Source: a virus
Reading direction: 5' to 3' (one strand)
DNA: 64,000 nt
Virus record (IMG/VR): IMGVR_UViG_3300023174_000140
Location: 1-64,000 of that record
Below, in pieces: positions 29,516 through 36,447 of this stretch; position 1 is the first letter of the stretch, and every line of letters starts with the position of its first letter. The notes beneath the pieces were generated by a model. It ran no database searches. It was not told the origin of the DNA and was given only the letters and a program-made list of their open reading frames with translations. Position numbers and translations under genes: made by a program.

Positions 29516-29546
29516 TATTAAATTTCGTTGATTTACAACGACTTAG
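29516..29546. repeat. half dyad repeat (copy 9)
   Basis: One half-site pair only: TTTCGTTGA facing ACAACGACTTA. Between a promoter and the next gene end. Confidence 0.5.
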
Positions 29547-29721
29547 GACTTTTCCCATTAAGTTTTGCCTTTAGTAAGGCGTGAGCTTTAGCCTTTTCAG
29601 GATTATTCTTTTTCCATTCAGACCATCGCTTTTTACGATTAGCCCAAAGAGCTTGATTTTTTTCTTTGCGTTGAATTTCCCATTCTTGGGAAGTTAATTG
29701 TTTTTTATTATCATTATTCAT
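29533..29721 (-). CDS. small basic protein (62 aa)
   Basis: Lys/Trp/Arg-rich (NRKKRWSEWKKNNPEKAKAH), helical; possible nucleic-acid binder. Confidence 0.5.
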   Translation of the reverse strand: MNNDNKKQLTSQEWEIQRKEKNQALWANRKKRWSEWKKNNPEKAKAHALLKAKLNGKSPKSL

Positions 29722-29722
29722 T

Positions 29723-29998
29723 TTATTTATTTTCCTTTATTAGTTTAGCGTTATTAAGGTTGATAGTTCCAACCTTATCTTTATCTTTACCTTCTAGGAA
29801 GGTTACAACCGCAGTATTTGCAGAAGTTTTGTAAGAAACTTTTACTAGAGTTCCTTCGTAAAGGTATATTTCACCAAAGTAAGTTGGTGTATTGTTAGAG
29901 TTAGTAATGATTACTTCTTCAGAAGCATTCATATTTTTTCGCATATTTTCACGCATTTGTTTTCGTTGAAAATTCCAGTTTATCATTCTATGAGTCAT
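29723..29998 (-). CDS. hypothetical protein with a KOW/SH3-like domain (91 aa)
   Basis: After a basic helix, residues 40-85 (YLYEGTLVKVSYKTSANTAVVTF, then KVGTINLNNAKLI) look like a small five-strand barrel. Its promoter has a normal leader rather than a leaderless layout. Confidence 0.55.
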   Translation of the reverse strand: MTHRMINWNFQRKQMRENMRKNMNASEEVIITNSNNTPTYFGEIYLYEGTLVKVSYKTSANTAVVTFLEGKDKDKVGTINLNNAKLIKENK

Positions 29999-30047
29999 TT
30001 TATTTTTTTCTTTCTTTGTTATTTGTTATCTTTTATCTTATGTATAT

Positions 30048-30075
30048 AGTTTACCACAATTCCTGCAAAAGTCAA
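30048..30075 (-). promoter_or_regulatory. minus-strand promoter with a leader
   Basis: TTGACT, 16 bases, TAAACT; about 40 bases of A/G-rich leader before the ATG at 29998. Confidence 0.65.
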
Positions 30076-30260
30076 ATTATTTCTTCAATTTGTTTTTCGT
30101 TGATTATCATAGAGTTATGATGAGCAACTTCAACTTTGTGTTCATATTTCGAGAAACTTTCATCGAGTCTCTTTTGGGATTCTTCAACGGCTTTTTTGAG
30201 GTCAGCCGAAGCTTTGTCTAAATTTCCGAGGAGGATTTCTAATTTTGTTTTTCTTTTCAT
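30072..30260 (-). CDS. coiled-coil protein, paralogue of the 31.4 kb gene (62 aa)
   Basis: KLEILLGNLDKASADLKKA near the start aligns with the gene at 31299-31448. One long helix throughout. Likely a structural or dimerising small protein. Confidence 0.55.
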   Translation of the reverse strand: MKRKTKLEILLGNLDKASADLKKAVEESQKRLDESFSKYEHKVEVAHHNSMIINEKQIEEII

Positions 30261-30266
30261 ACTTAT

Positions 30267-30294
30267 AATCTATCAGATTTTAGGATTTTTGCAA
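30267..30294 (-). promoter_or_regulatory. minus-strand leaderless promoter
   Basis: TTGCAA, 16 bases, TAGATT, 6 bases to the ATG at 30260. Confidence 0.75.
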
Positions 30295-30306
30295 GATATT
30301 TTTTCA

Positions 30307-30385
30307 TTTAAATTTCATTGACCATCAACGATTTACGCACGCAGGGAGCCCGCATGTGTAAGTCGTTGATATTCAATTACTTACA
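30307..30385. repeat. dyad repeat copy 10
   Basis: Inner arms ATCAACGATTTAC and GTAAGTCGTTGAT match at 12 of 13 positions as an inverted repeat around GCACGCAGGGAGCCCGCATG. Confidence 0.85.
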
Positions 30386-30758
30386 ACTTGTAAAACTTGT
30401 GGTTGTGTATTGTAGCCACTAGCCTTGCATTCCTAGACCACCTAGGAGCTACGCTAATGGCGTGGTAATGGTTCGCACCCCTTACGATATCGGGCATCTG
30501 CTGATGAATCACAAGGTCTGCGAGGTAGAGAGCGTTCTTACCTTGTGGTGTTGATAGTAGTTTCTTTTTGGTAGCTTCACTTACTCCACCATTCCAGAAG
30601 CTAAACTGCTTTGGTGATAAGCATACTTCTTTAGCAGATTGATGACGCTCTATCATCCTTGTTTGGATAACGCTAGCTACACCAGCCATACCTTCCATAC
30701 CTTCACCCCTAGCTTCACCCAAGAGCGTTAATGCTACAATGAATAGTTCTGCTGTCAT
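30381..30758 (-). CDS. SleB-like cell wall hydrolase
   Basis: Hydrolase_2 (SleB) family: LLGEARGEGMEGMAGVASVIQTRM carries the conserved glutamate, followed by VCLSPKQFSFWN and a GANHYHAISVAPRW end. SleB-type enzymes are lytic transglycosylases on peptidoglycan. There is no signal peptide and at 125 aa it is a catalytic domain only. It lies in the accessory region, apart from the late lysozyme, so a second role is possible. Confidence 0.75.
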   Translation of the reverse strand: MTAELFIVALTLLGEARGEGMEGMAGVASVIQTRMIERHQSAKEVCLSPKQFSFWNGGVSEATKKKLLSTPQGKNALYLADLVIHQQMPDIVRGANHYHAISVAPRWSRNARLVATIHNHKFYKL

Positions 30759-30762
30759 AGGA

Positions 30763-31182
30763 TTAGTCCCTTCCGTTGCTTACTGCACCGCAGTAGTCAG
30801 AAGGTTTCTCTGCACTGATAGTTCCAAGGCTGTATCCCTCGGAGCTACTCGCACCCCATAGGAAACAGGTTTGCCCCATAGCATCCACGATGCTCTGTGC
30901 TTTTGCCTTGGCAAGGTCAAGCAATCCACCCTTACGCCCCTTGGCGTTAATCTTATTCACGAGAGAGTGAAGAGCGACCTTGGTAAGAGCGTGCATCACA
31001 TCATCGGGATGAGCGTAGAAGTAGAACGCTTTGCCGTTGCCCATATCGTGCAACTTGCCGTTAGTTCCTTCCCAATTATATATAGAATTGAAGAAGTGAT
31101 TAATTTGTTTTATGTTTCCTTCGAGGAGGTAAGCATTGTTTTCGCCGAAGGTTTGGTAACTGATTTTTAGGTTTTGTTTCAT
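30763..31182 (-). CDS. hypothetical protein, paralogue of the 23.9 kb gene (139 aa)
   Basis: Start at the ATG at 31182, 7 bases after a -10 box. Shares YNWEGTNGKLHDM, GRKGGLLDLAKAKA and YSLGTISAEK with the plus-strand gene at 23879. Followed at once by the SleB-like gene. Confidence 0.65.
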   Translation of the reverse strand: MKQNLKISYQTFGENNAYLLEGNIKQINHFFNSIYNWEGTNGKLHDMGNGKAFYFYAHPDDVMHALTKVALHSLVNKINAKGRKGGLLDLAKAKAQSIVDAMGQTCFLWGASSSEGYSLGTISAEKPSDYCGAVSNGRD

Positions 31183-31189
31183 AGGTTGT

Positions 31190-31218
31190 ATATTGCCTTT
31201 CTGTTTATGTTTCGTCAA
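31190..31218 (-). promoter_or_regulatory. minus-strand leaderless promoter
   Basis: TTGACG, 17 bases, CAATAT, 7 bases to the ATG at 31182. Confidence 0.6.
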
Positions 31219-31221
31219 GTA

Positions 31222-31302
31222 TTATTTTGCTGTTACCATACCATAGATGCCCACGAGGATGCTTCCAATGGTAAGGGTGAAGATGAGGGTGTCGATATTC
31301 AT
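31222..31302 (-). CDS. 26-residue membrane micro-protein
   Basis: Hydrophobic helix (LIFTLTIGSILVGIYGMV); overlaps the stop of the upstream gene by 4 bases. Confidence 0.4.
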   Translation of the reverse strand: MNIDTLIFTLTIGSILVGIYGMVTAK

Positions 31303-31448
31303 TTAGTCATCGCTTCCTGATGGATAGCTTCCACCTTTTGAGCGTGAGCGTCAAGGGTTGCGATGGCCTTTGTAGAGGCATCCTTAAGGTCTTGGCTAGC
31401 CTTGTTGAGGTTGGCAATCAGTTGTTCGTATTTGCTTAATTTCTTCAT
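31299..31448 (-). CDS. coiled-coil protein, paralogue of the 30 kb gene (49 aa)
   Basis: KYEQLIANLNKASQDLKDAS aligns with the gene at 30072-30260. Has its own leaderless promoter. Confidence 0.6.
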   Translation of the reverse strand: MKKLSKYEQLIANLNKASQDLKDASTKAIATLDAHAQKVEAIHQEAMTK

Positions 31449-31454
31449 ATAGGT

Positions 31455-31482
31455 AATCTATCACAGAATAGATTTTCTGCAA
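31455..31482 (-). promoter_or_regulatory. minus-strand leaderless promoter
   Basis: TTGCAG, 16 bases, TAGATT, 6 bases to the ATG at 31448. Confidence 0.75.
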
Positions 31483-31496
31483 CATATTTCTTCATT

Positions 31497-31535
31497 TAAA
31501 TTTCATTGATAGTCAACAAGATACGCATGGACATA
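31497..31535. repeat. half dyad repeat (copy 11)
   Basis: AATTTCATTGATAGTCAACAAGATACG: one degenerate pair closing the accessory region. Confidence 0.45.
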
Positions 31536-31840
31536 CCCCTACCCCCTATTTTATATTCTTAATTTCTTAAACATAAAGGATGGCTGGCTTCATTGTGGTT
31601 TTGATTTCGCATATGGGTACCCTATTTTTGAAAAGATGGATTGATTTTAATTTTGAATTAATGCGCGGGGGTACTATCTTCAATCTCCACACTATTTATA
31701 ACTATTACTTATTTATACCTTATCTATATATACCCCTACCCCTTTTCTTAAAATCTATTAAAATTCAAACCAATACAATAACCTTAAAGGTCAAAAATTC
31801 CGCTGGGCTATTTTTATTATAAAGTGTTTTTAATATATAG
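31536..31840. other. intergenic region with two CCCCTACCCC motifs
   Basis: No supported gene. Motifs TACCCCTACCCC occur near 31540 and 31730 in otherwise A/T-rich DNA. A plus-strand ORF at 31580-31822 is hydrophobic and unsupported. Confidence 0.45.
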
Positions 31841-31912
31841 TTATTTTGGAACTATAATATCTTTGCCTTCTACTTTGCGTCCATTAAATGTGTGTGATTT
31901 GCCGCTAGCCAT
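31841..31912 (-). CDS. 23-residue micro-ORF
   Basis: MASGKSHTFNGRKVEGKDII-type polar peptide on the minus strand, behind a late-type GTGTAAT box 11 bases upstream of its ATG. Confidence 0.35.
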   Translation of the reverse strand: MASGKSHTFNGRKVEGKDIIVPK

Positions 31913-31923
31913 ATATACTCTAT

Positions 31924-31943
31924 ATTACACAATATAGTGTAAA
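31924..31943. promoter_or_regulatory. divergent late promoters as an inverted repeat
   Basis: TTACAC-AATATA-GTGTAA: two GTGTAA boxes back to back, one facing each way. The plus box (31937-31943) precedes the ATG at 31953. Confidence 0.6.
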
Positions 31944-31952
31944 TATAAGCAT

Positions 31953-32177
31953 ATGAAAATCAATTTAAAACTAATATCATTAATAACTATCCTTGGTACT
32001 TTATTCTACTTCTTAGGTCATAAAAATAAAAACAATAGTTCAATCGAACAAATAGAACAAGTAACAATAGTTGATAAAAAAACAAATAGCGCAAATTTAT
32101 CATCGCCCAAGGTTTATATTTCTGTTCCGCCAGCCCAAAATGGTTTAGGCATAGGAAATAATTGGAAAAGCAAATGA
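31953..32177 (+). CDS. membrane-anchored small protein (74 aa)
   Basis: N-terminal signal anchor (residues 5-23), then a polar, probably periplasmic part with a PPAQNGLGIGNNW end. First gene of the late region. Confidence 0.55.
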   Translation: MKINLKLISLITILGTLFYFLGHKNKNNSSIEQIEQVTIVDKKTNSANLSSPKVYISVPPAQNGLGIGNNWKSK

Positions 32178-32650
32178 TTATTCAAAATAAAGAATTAGTA
32201 ACTCCATTTATCAATAACAATAATATAATCCCTAAGAATTTTGTTATATCTGATACTGATTACTTTTGTCCTACATTAGATATGGTAAATATGGAGTTAT
32301 TTCCTAAATATTGGACATGGCTTCAATCATTAAAATTAACAAGATGGATGCATAAATGGGATTGTGATAATTTTGCAGATGCTTTTAAATTATTTTGTTG
32401 TGGATATTATGAACAAGTTATTGAGAGTACTGCAAATGGAATAGCAGTAGGAGTTATTAACTATAAAGCTAATAGTAAAGCAGAAAATGGATTACAAGGT
32501 GGTCATGCTATTAATATAGTTTATATAGATAATGGCAAAAATGATGATGGATCAAATAATTTTTATCCAATTTTTGTTGAACCTCAAAATGGAAAGATAT
32601 ATAGATTAAGTCAAGAAGAGTTTAATAGCATTTGGACAGTTTATATATAA
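32174..32650 (+). CDS. papain-fold cysteine peptidase-like protein (158 aa)
   Basis: ATGA overlap sets the start. WDCDNFADAF (Cys64), GGHAINIVYI (His111) and FVEPQNG (Glu136) occur in the order Cys-His-acidic seen in papain-like and MOA-type cysteine peptidases. Phage homologues of this layout exist to my memory, with unproven activity. It could process virion proteins or modify the host wall. Catalysis is inferred from spacing only. Confidence 0.5.
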   Translation: MIIQNKELVTPFINNNNIIPKNFVISDTDYFCPTLDMVNMELFPKYWTWLQSLKLTRWMHKWDCDNFADAFKLFCCGYYEQVIESTANGIAVGVINYKANSKAENGLQGGHAINIVYIDNGKNDDGSNNFYPIFVEPQNGKIYRLSQEEFNSIWTVYI

Positions 32651-32654
32651 TATA

Positions 32655-32661
32655 GTGTAAT
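32655..32661 (+). promoter_or_regulatory. late GTGTAAT box
   Basis: Followed by 8 bases and the ATG at 32670. Confidence 0.65.
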
Positions 32662-32669
32662 TGTCACCG

Positions 32670-33314
32670 ATGGCTTATCTTAACGTAAATGTTCCTCCAC
32701 TCGAATGTTATGTTCGAGGAAACTATTTAAGAAATCAAGAGGATAGTTTTGATAAGTATTATCCTTGCCTCGTCTTTGGTGCGACAAGTCTTCCTAGTCA
32801 AGTTCCTCTTTTTAATTTTCTTATGGAAGATGGAGGGATTTGGTGGCATGCTCCTATTAGCGCATTTTGTAGTAAACCAAATACAGAAGCAATAGATTTA
32901 CATGAATTAGAATTATGGGATAGTTTTAGTTATCATATAGCAGTAACCAAGTTCTCAGTACTTCAAAATAAAAAAATGAAATATACTGGTCGATCTGGTA
33001 AAGAATATATGGGTCGTTATCTTTTTACATTAGATTGGGCTCATAGTGATTATAACGAACTTAATTTTGGAGTTAGCGAACATCCAGATCAACACAAAGC
33101 TGGTCATGTAATTCAATTAGATAATGGAAATTTTGCTATTCAACCAAACAATAGAATAAAAGTTTTTGATCCAAGCTTCGCAACAAAACCAAATGAAGTA
33201 TTGTTGCATAGAAAAGTAAATAGTCATATCTACACTGTAGAAAACAGCCCTAAGTGGGTCGCAGAAGATAGTGATAGTTATGAATATAAAATAGAGGAAA
33301 TAAAAAGTGAATAA
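32670..33314 (+). CDS. conserved phage protein of unknown function (214 aa)
   Basis: Begins AYLNVNVPPLECYVRGNYL and includes LPSQVPLFNFLMEDGGIWWHAPISAFC, LHELELWDSFSYHI, YLFTLDWAH and LDNGNFAIQPNNRIKVFDPSF. I recall proteins with this order in large marine and T4-like phages, always without assigned function. Tryptophan/aromatic-rich, single domain. The late box sets the ATG at 32670 over the in-frame ORF start at 32661. Confidence 0.7.
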   Translation: MAYLNVNVPPLECYVRGNYLRNQEDSFDKYYPCLVFGATSLPSQVPLFNFLMEDGGIWWHAPISAFCSKPNTEAIDLHELELWDSFSYHIAVTKFSVLQNKKMKYTGRSGKEYMGRYLFTLDWAHSDYNELNFGVSEHPDQHKAGHVIQLDNGNFAIQPNNRIKVFDPSFATKPNEVLLHRKVNSHIYTVENSPKWVAEDSDSYEYKIEEIKSE

Positions 33315-33588
33315 AACAATAAACATAACAGAAAGAAACATTTTTGAAGGAGAAAAAGCTAATCCTCAAAATTGTGCAATTGCCAGAGCAATCAAAAAGA
33401 ACATGAAAGGTAAAGTTACTAGCATTGCAGTACTTCCTTCTCATGTTAATATGAGAATTAAAAATAAAGAATATACTGCAGTTATGCCAAAAATTGGAGC
33501 AAACTTTATTAAAAGATTTGACGAGGGCCAAGCTGTTAATTCATTTTCTTTGAATTTAAAATTTAAAGAAGGTTATTCTTTAATCTAA
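33307..33588 (+). CDS. hypothetical protein, GTG start (93 aa)
   Basis: Overlaps the previous gene by 8 bases. NPQNCAIARAIKKNM at residues 19-33 looks like a helical motif; basic. Not recognised. Confidence 0.55.
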   Translation: MNKTINITERNIFEGEKANPQNCAIARAIKKNMKGKVTSIAVLPSHVNMRIKNKEYTAVMPKIGANFIKRFDEGQAVNSFSLNLKFKEGYSLI

Positions 33589-33635
33589 TAAAATTTTAAT
33601 TTTATTAAAATTAATTATAAATTAGTACAATAGGG

Positions 33636-33642
33636 GTGTAAT
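33636..33642 (+). promoter_or_regulatory. late GTGTAAT box before phoH
   Basis: GGGGTGTAAT, 17 bases before the ATG at 33660, so this transcript would have a short leader. Confidence 0.5.
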
Positions 33643-33659
33643 TATTTACAGTAAGTAAG

Positions 33660-34388
33660 ATGTCTAAAAAAAATAAACAAAAAGAAGACAAGTCAACTCC
33701 AGTTCCTCAAAGAGATAAAATTGAAGGTTTCTTGAATATTCGCGAATTACAATGGACAGATAATCAAAAGAAGTTCATTCAATTACTTCAAGATAAGAAT
33801 ACTAAAATGGTATTTTGTAAAGGTCCAGCAGGAACAGCTAAAAGTTTACTTAGTGTATATGCAGCATTAAATGCCATAAATCAGAAAAAAATTGGAGAAA
33901 TATTTTATATTCGTAATCCAGTAGAAAGTTCATCTCATAATCTTGGATTTTTAAAAGGCGATCTTCATAGCAAACTTGATCCATATCTTCAACCATTAAT
34001 GGATAAACTTCACGAATTACTTCCTAAAAATCAAGTTGAAATGCTTTTAAAGCAAGAACGAGTTAAGGGATTACCAGTAGGATTCTTAAGAGGACTTAGT
34101 ATTAATGCCAGTTATATTATATGCGATGAAGCTCAAAATTTAAGTATTCATGATCTACTTCTAATTACTACTAGAATGGGTAAATTTAGTAAATTAATAT
34201 TAATTGGAGATATAAGACAAGCAGATATTAAGAATAGTGGATTCGATAAAATTTATAATCTTTTTGATGATAAGAAAAGTAAAGACAAAGGGATATGTAC
34301 ATTTAAATTTGGACGAGAAGATATTATGAGAAATGATATATTAGCTTATATTATTGAGAAGTTTGAAGAGTTAGACAATAGTAGATAA
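33660..34388 (+). CDS. phoH: PhoH-like ATPase
   Basis: P-loop GPAGTAKS (55-62), Walker B IICDEAQN (153-160), TTRMGKFSKLILIGDIRQ (170-187), which are the PhoH family landmarks. At 242 aa it has the usual length for phage PhoH. PhoH proteins bind ATP and are linked to phosphate stress in bacteria; related proteins have RNA helicase or nuclease activity. In phages it is a common marker gene of unknown use. The short basic N-terminal extension (1-20) is likely disordered. Confidence 0.88.
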   Translation: MSKKNKQKEDKSTPVPQRDKIEGFLNIRELQWTDNQKKFIQLLQDKNTKMVFCKGPAGTAKSLLSVYAALNAINQKKIGEIFYIRNPVESSSHNLGFLKGDLHSKLDPYLQPLMDKLHELLPKNQVEMLLKQERVKGLPVGFLRGLSINASYIICDEAQNLSIHDLLLITTRMGKFSKLILIGDIRQADIKNSGFDKIYNLFDDKKSKDKGICTFKFGREDIMRNDILAYIIEKFEELDNSR

Positions 34389-34391
34389 AAG

Positions 34392-34398
34392 GTGTAAT
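34392..34398 (+). promoter_or_regulatory. late GTGTAAT box
   Basis: 7 bases to the ATG at 34406. Confidence 0.7.
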
Positions 34399-34405
34399 AA
34401 ACTAT

Positions 34406-34693
34406 ATGTCTGAATACTTCTTTAGAGATAGCGGATTTGAAGCTGAAGCGCTTGCAGCAAATATTACTGGGAATGGAGTTATTTTGAATTCGCCCTCAAA
34501 TGGTAGTATATATTTACTTGGAGTTAGTTGTCATACAAATACAATTTTAAAAGAAAATAATAATAATGGAAATGTATTATTAAACGTTGCTGCTGGAAAC
34601 TATAATTTACCAGCAACAGTTAAAGTTGGTAATGGTGCAAACTTATACGTTACAGGTTCTGGTCCAGTATCAGTAATATACCATACAAATTAA
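34406..34693 (+). CDS. beta-rich virion-type protein (95 aa)
   Basis: Gly/Asn/Val-rich sequence of alternating strands (GNGVILNSPSNGSIYLLGVSC) typical of head or tail decoration proteins. Family not recognised. Confidence 0.5.
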   Translation: MSEYFFRDSGFEAEALAANITGNGVILNSPSNGSIYLLGVSCHTNTILKENNNNGNVLLNVAAGNYNLPATVKVGNGANLYVTGSGPVSVIYHTN

Positions 34694-34703
34694 TTAAAAT
34701 AAA

Positions 34704-34710
34704 GTGTAAT
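34704..34710 (+). promoter_or_regulatory. late GTGTAAT box
   Basis: 7 bases to the ATG at 34718. Confidence 0.7.
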
Positions 34711-34717
34711 AATCTTT

Positions 34718-35311
34718 ATGCCAAATATTCGCGAACCAAATTTTAATAAAAATGTAATTGAGGTTTATACAGAAGAACCAGGATTTACAGGATACAAAGG
34801 TTTAGAGTGGAATAAATTAGATAGCGTTGAAGATATTTTGAGACAAGGAGTTGTTGTTTCTGGATTTGATGTTAATCTTAACTCAACAAATTCAATACTA
34901 AGTGGTATAAATAATAAAATTTTTGTAACAGGCGATCCATATCCAGCTGGAGTACAAGGCAATATAGTATTTCAAGCAGATTTAAATCCTCAATTTGATG
35001 CAGTTATGATGTACCAAGCAGATGCAGGGGGAAATGGACAAGTAGTATTTATTAATTCATTCGTAACACTACCAAATACAGGATATATTAAAAATCTAGT
35101 ATTTATCAACGCTTCTAATTCTACAATAGAAGTTAAACAAGATAATACATTTAATTGGGGAATACCAATTCCAGCTAATACGACTTTAACATTTAATGGC
35201 ATTACTGGTTTGCAACAACTTTCAGCTAGAAGATTTGATCAAGCAGCATGGCCTCCATTGACTGGTTATTTTAGATGGGAAGCTTGGCGTAAAAATTCAA
35301 TTTTAAATTAA
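34718..35311 (+). CDS. beta-rich virion-type protein (197 aa)
   Basis: Asn/Thr/Ile-rich, no helices until the end; likely structural, related in style to the previous gene. Ends WPPLTGYFRWEAWRKN. Not recognised. Confidence 0.5.
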   Translation: MPNIREPNFNKNVIEVYTEEPGFTGYKGLEWNKLDSVEDILRQGVVVSGFDVNLNSTNSILSGINNKIFVTGDPYPAGVQGNIVFQADLNPQFDAVMMYQADAGGNGQVVFINSFVTLPNTGYIKNLVFINASNSTIEVKQDNTFNWGIPIPANTTLTFNGITGLQQLSARRFDQAAWPPLTGYFRWEAWRKNSILN

Positions 35312-35318
35312 TTATATA

Positions 35319-36443
35319 ATGAAAAAAATAGAAATTGATTTTAGTTCTAGTTTAGCCGAAAAGAAAAAAGGCAAAGCACCACTCAATAAACCATTTCGCC
35401 TTCCATCTGGAAGTAAAAAGAAATTTGGAGTTTACGTTAAGAACGATAAGGGTAATATTGTTAAGGTTACTTTCGGTGACCCAAACATGTCGATTAAAAG
35501 AGACAATCCAGAAAGACGTAAAGCATATAGAGCTAGACATGGTTGCAGTAGTCCAGGCCCAAAATGGAAAGCTAATTACTGGAGCTGTAAAATGTGGAGT
35601 GCTAAACCAGTTAGTAAAATTACTGGTAGTGAAGAAGAAATTACTTTAGAAGCAGAAGTTCAAGGTAAAAATAAAGGACTTTGGTACAACATTCAACAAA
35701 AGAAAAAAAGAATGGGTAAAAATTATCGCCCAGCTAAACCAGGATCTCCAGATCGTCCAAGTCAAGAAGCACTTAAAAAAGCTCAAGCAGATGACTATAC
35801 TAATCAAGATTATAATTGGGATGGACAAACAGAATTTGATCAAAATCAATTTATTCAAGAAGATCCAACTTTAAATGAAGTAGAAATAATGGATGACACT
35901 GACATGGAAGCTCTTGAAATGAGTGAAAGTCAATTATCAGCAATCGCAGATAAAGCAGAACAACTTCTTGAAGCAATGTCTAATCCAGAAGTTGCAGATG
36001 ATATATTAGAACCTTGGATTCAAAATAAATTAGCAATTCTTGATGATTATATGGCTACAATTTATGATTATATCATGTATCCATCAAAACAAGAACAAAT
36101 GCAAGATCAACAAAATCCAAATTTAAATCAAAATCAAGCATATTCTATGTTTAATGTTGGAGATAAAGTTAGAAATATTAATGCTATGTGCAAGCATTAT
36201 GGTAGCGAAGGCACAGTTAAAGAAATTCGCCAACTTCCAGAAGATATGGGTTATGCAGTTATATATGAATGCACAAACAATGGTTCAACTTGGAAAATGG
36301 GAGATATGCTAGGTAAAACAGAAATACAACTTCAAAAAATTAATGAAGCAAAATGGAGCAAACAATATAAAGATAGCATTAATTGCAATAATCCAAAAGG
36401 CTTTTCTCAAAAAGCACATTGTCAAAGTTTAAAAAAGAAATAA
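35319..36443 (+). CDS. multi-module virion-associated protein (374 aa)
   Basis: Four separable modules. Residues 30-95 carry FGDPNMSIKR, RRKAYRARHGCSSPGPKWKANYW and SCKMW, a motif set I recall from capsid-maturation and other late proteins of large phages. Residues 117-150 have GLWYNIQQKKKRMG and PGSPDRPSQEALKKAQ. Residues 275-335 (FNVGDKVRNIN, GSEGTVKEI) look like a small barrel. The end, INCNNPKGFSQKAHCQSLKKK, is a short cysteine module. An acidic helical stretch lies between. Likely packaged or head-associated; function unknown. Confidence 0.6.
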   Translation: MKKIEIDFSSSLAEKKKGKAPLNKPFRLPSGSKKKFGVYVKNDKGNIVKVTFGDPNMSIKRDNPERRKAYRARHGCSSPGPKWKANYWSCKMWSAKPVSKITGSEEEITLEAEVQGKNKGLWYNIQQKKKRMGKNYRPAKPGSPDRPSQEALKKAQADDYTNQDYNWDGQTEFDQNQFIQEDPTLNEVEIMDDTDMEALEMSESQLSAIADKAEQLLEAMSNPEVADDILEPWIQNKLAILDDYMATIYDYIMYPSKQEQMQDQQNPNLNQNQAYSMFNVGDKVRNINAMCKHYGSEGTVKEIRQLPEDMGYAVIYECTNNGSTWKMGDMLGKTEIQLQKINEAKWSKQYKDSINCNNPKGFSQKAHCQSLKKK

Positions 36444-36447
36444 TTTT

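Noticed and set aside
20758-31535. Dyad elements as a CRISPR array
   Set aside because: Repeats are internally palindromic, imperfect and 0.1-3 kb apart with genes between; no spacer pattern and no cas genes.
20758-31535. Dyad elements as integron attC sites
   Set aside because: Cassette-like layout is similar, but the half-sites do not fit the GTTRRRY/RYYYAAC core and no integrase gene is present in the window.
31580-31822. Hydrophobic plus-strand ORF of 80 aa
   Set aside because: No promoter of either class, no clear ribosome site, and it spans the C-rich motif. Kept as intergenic.
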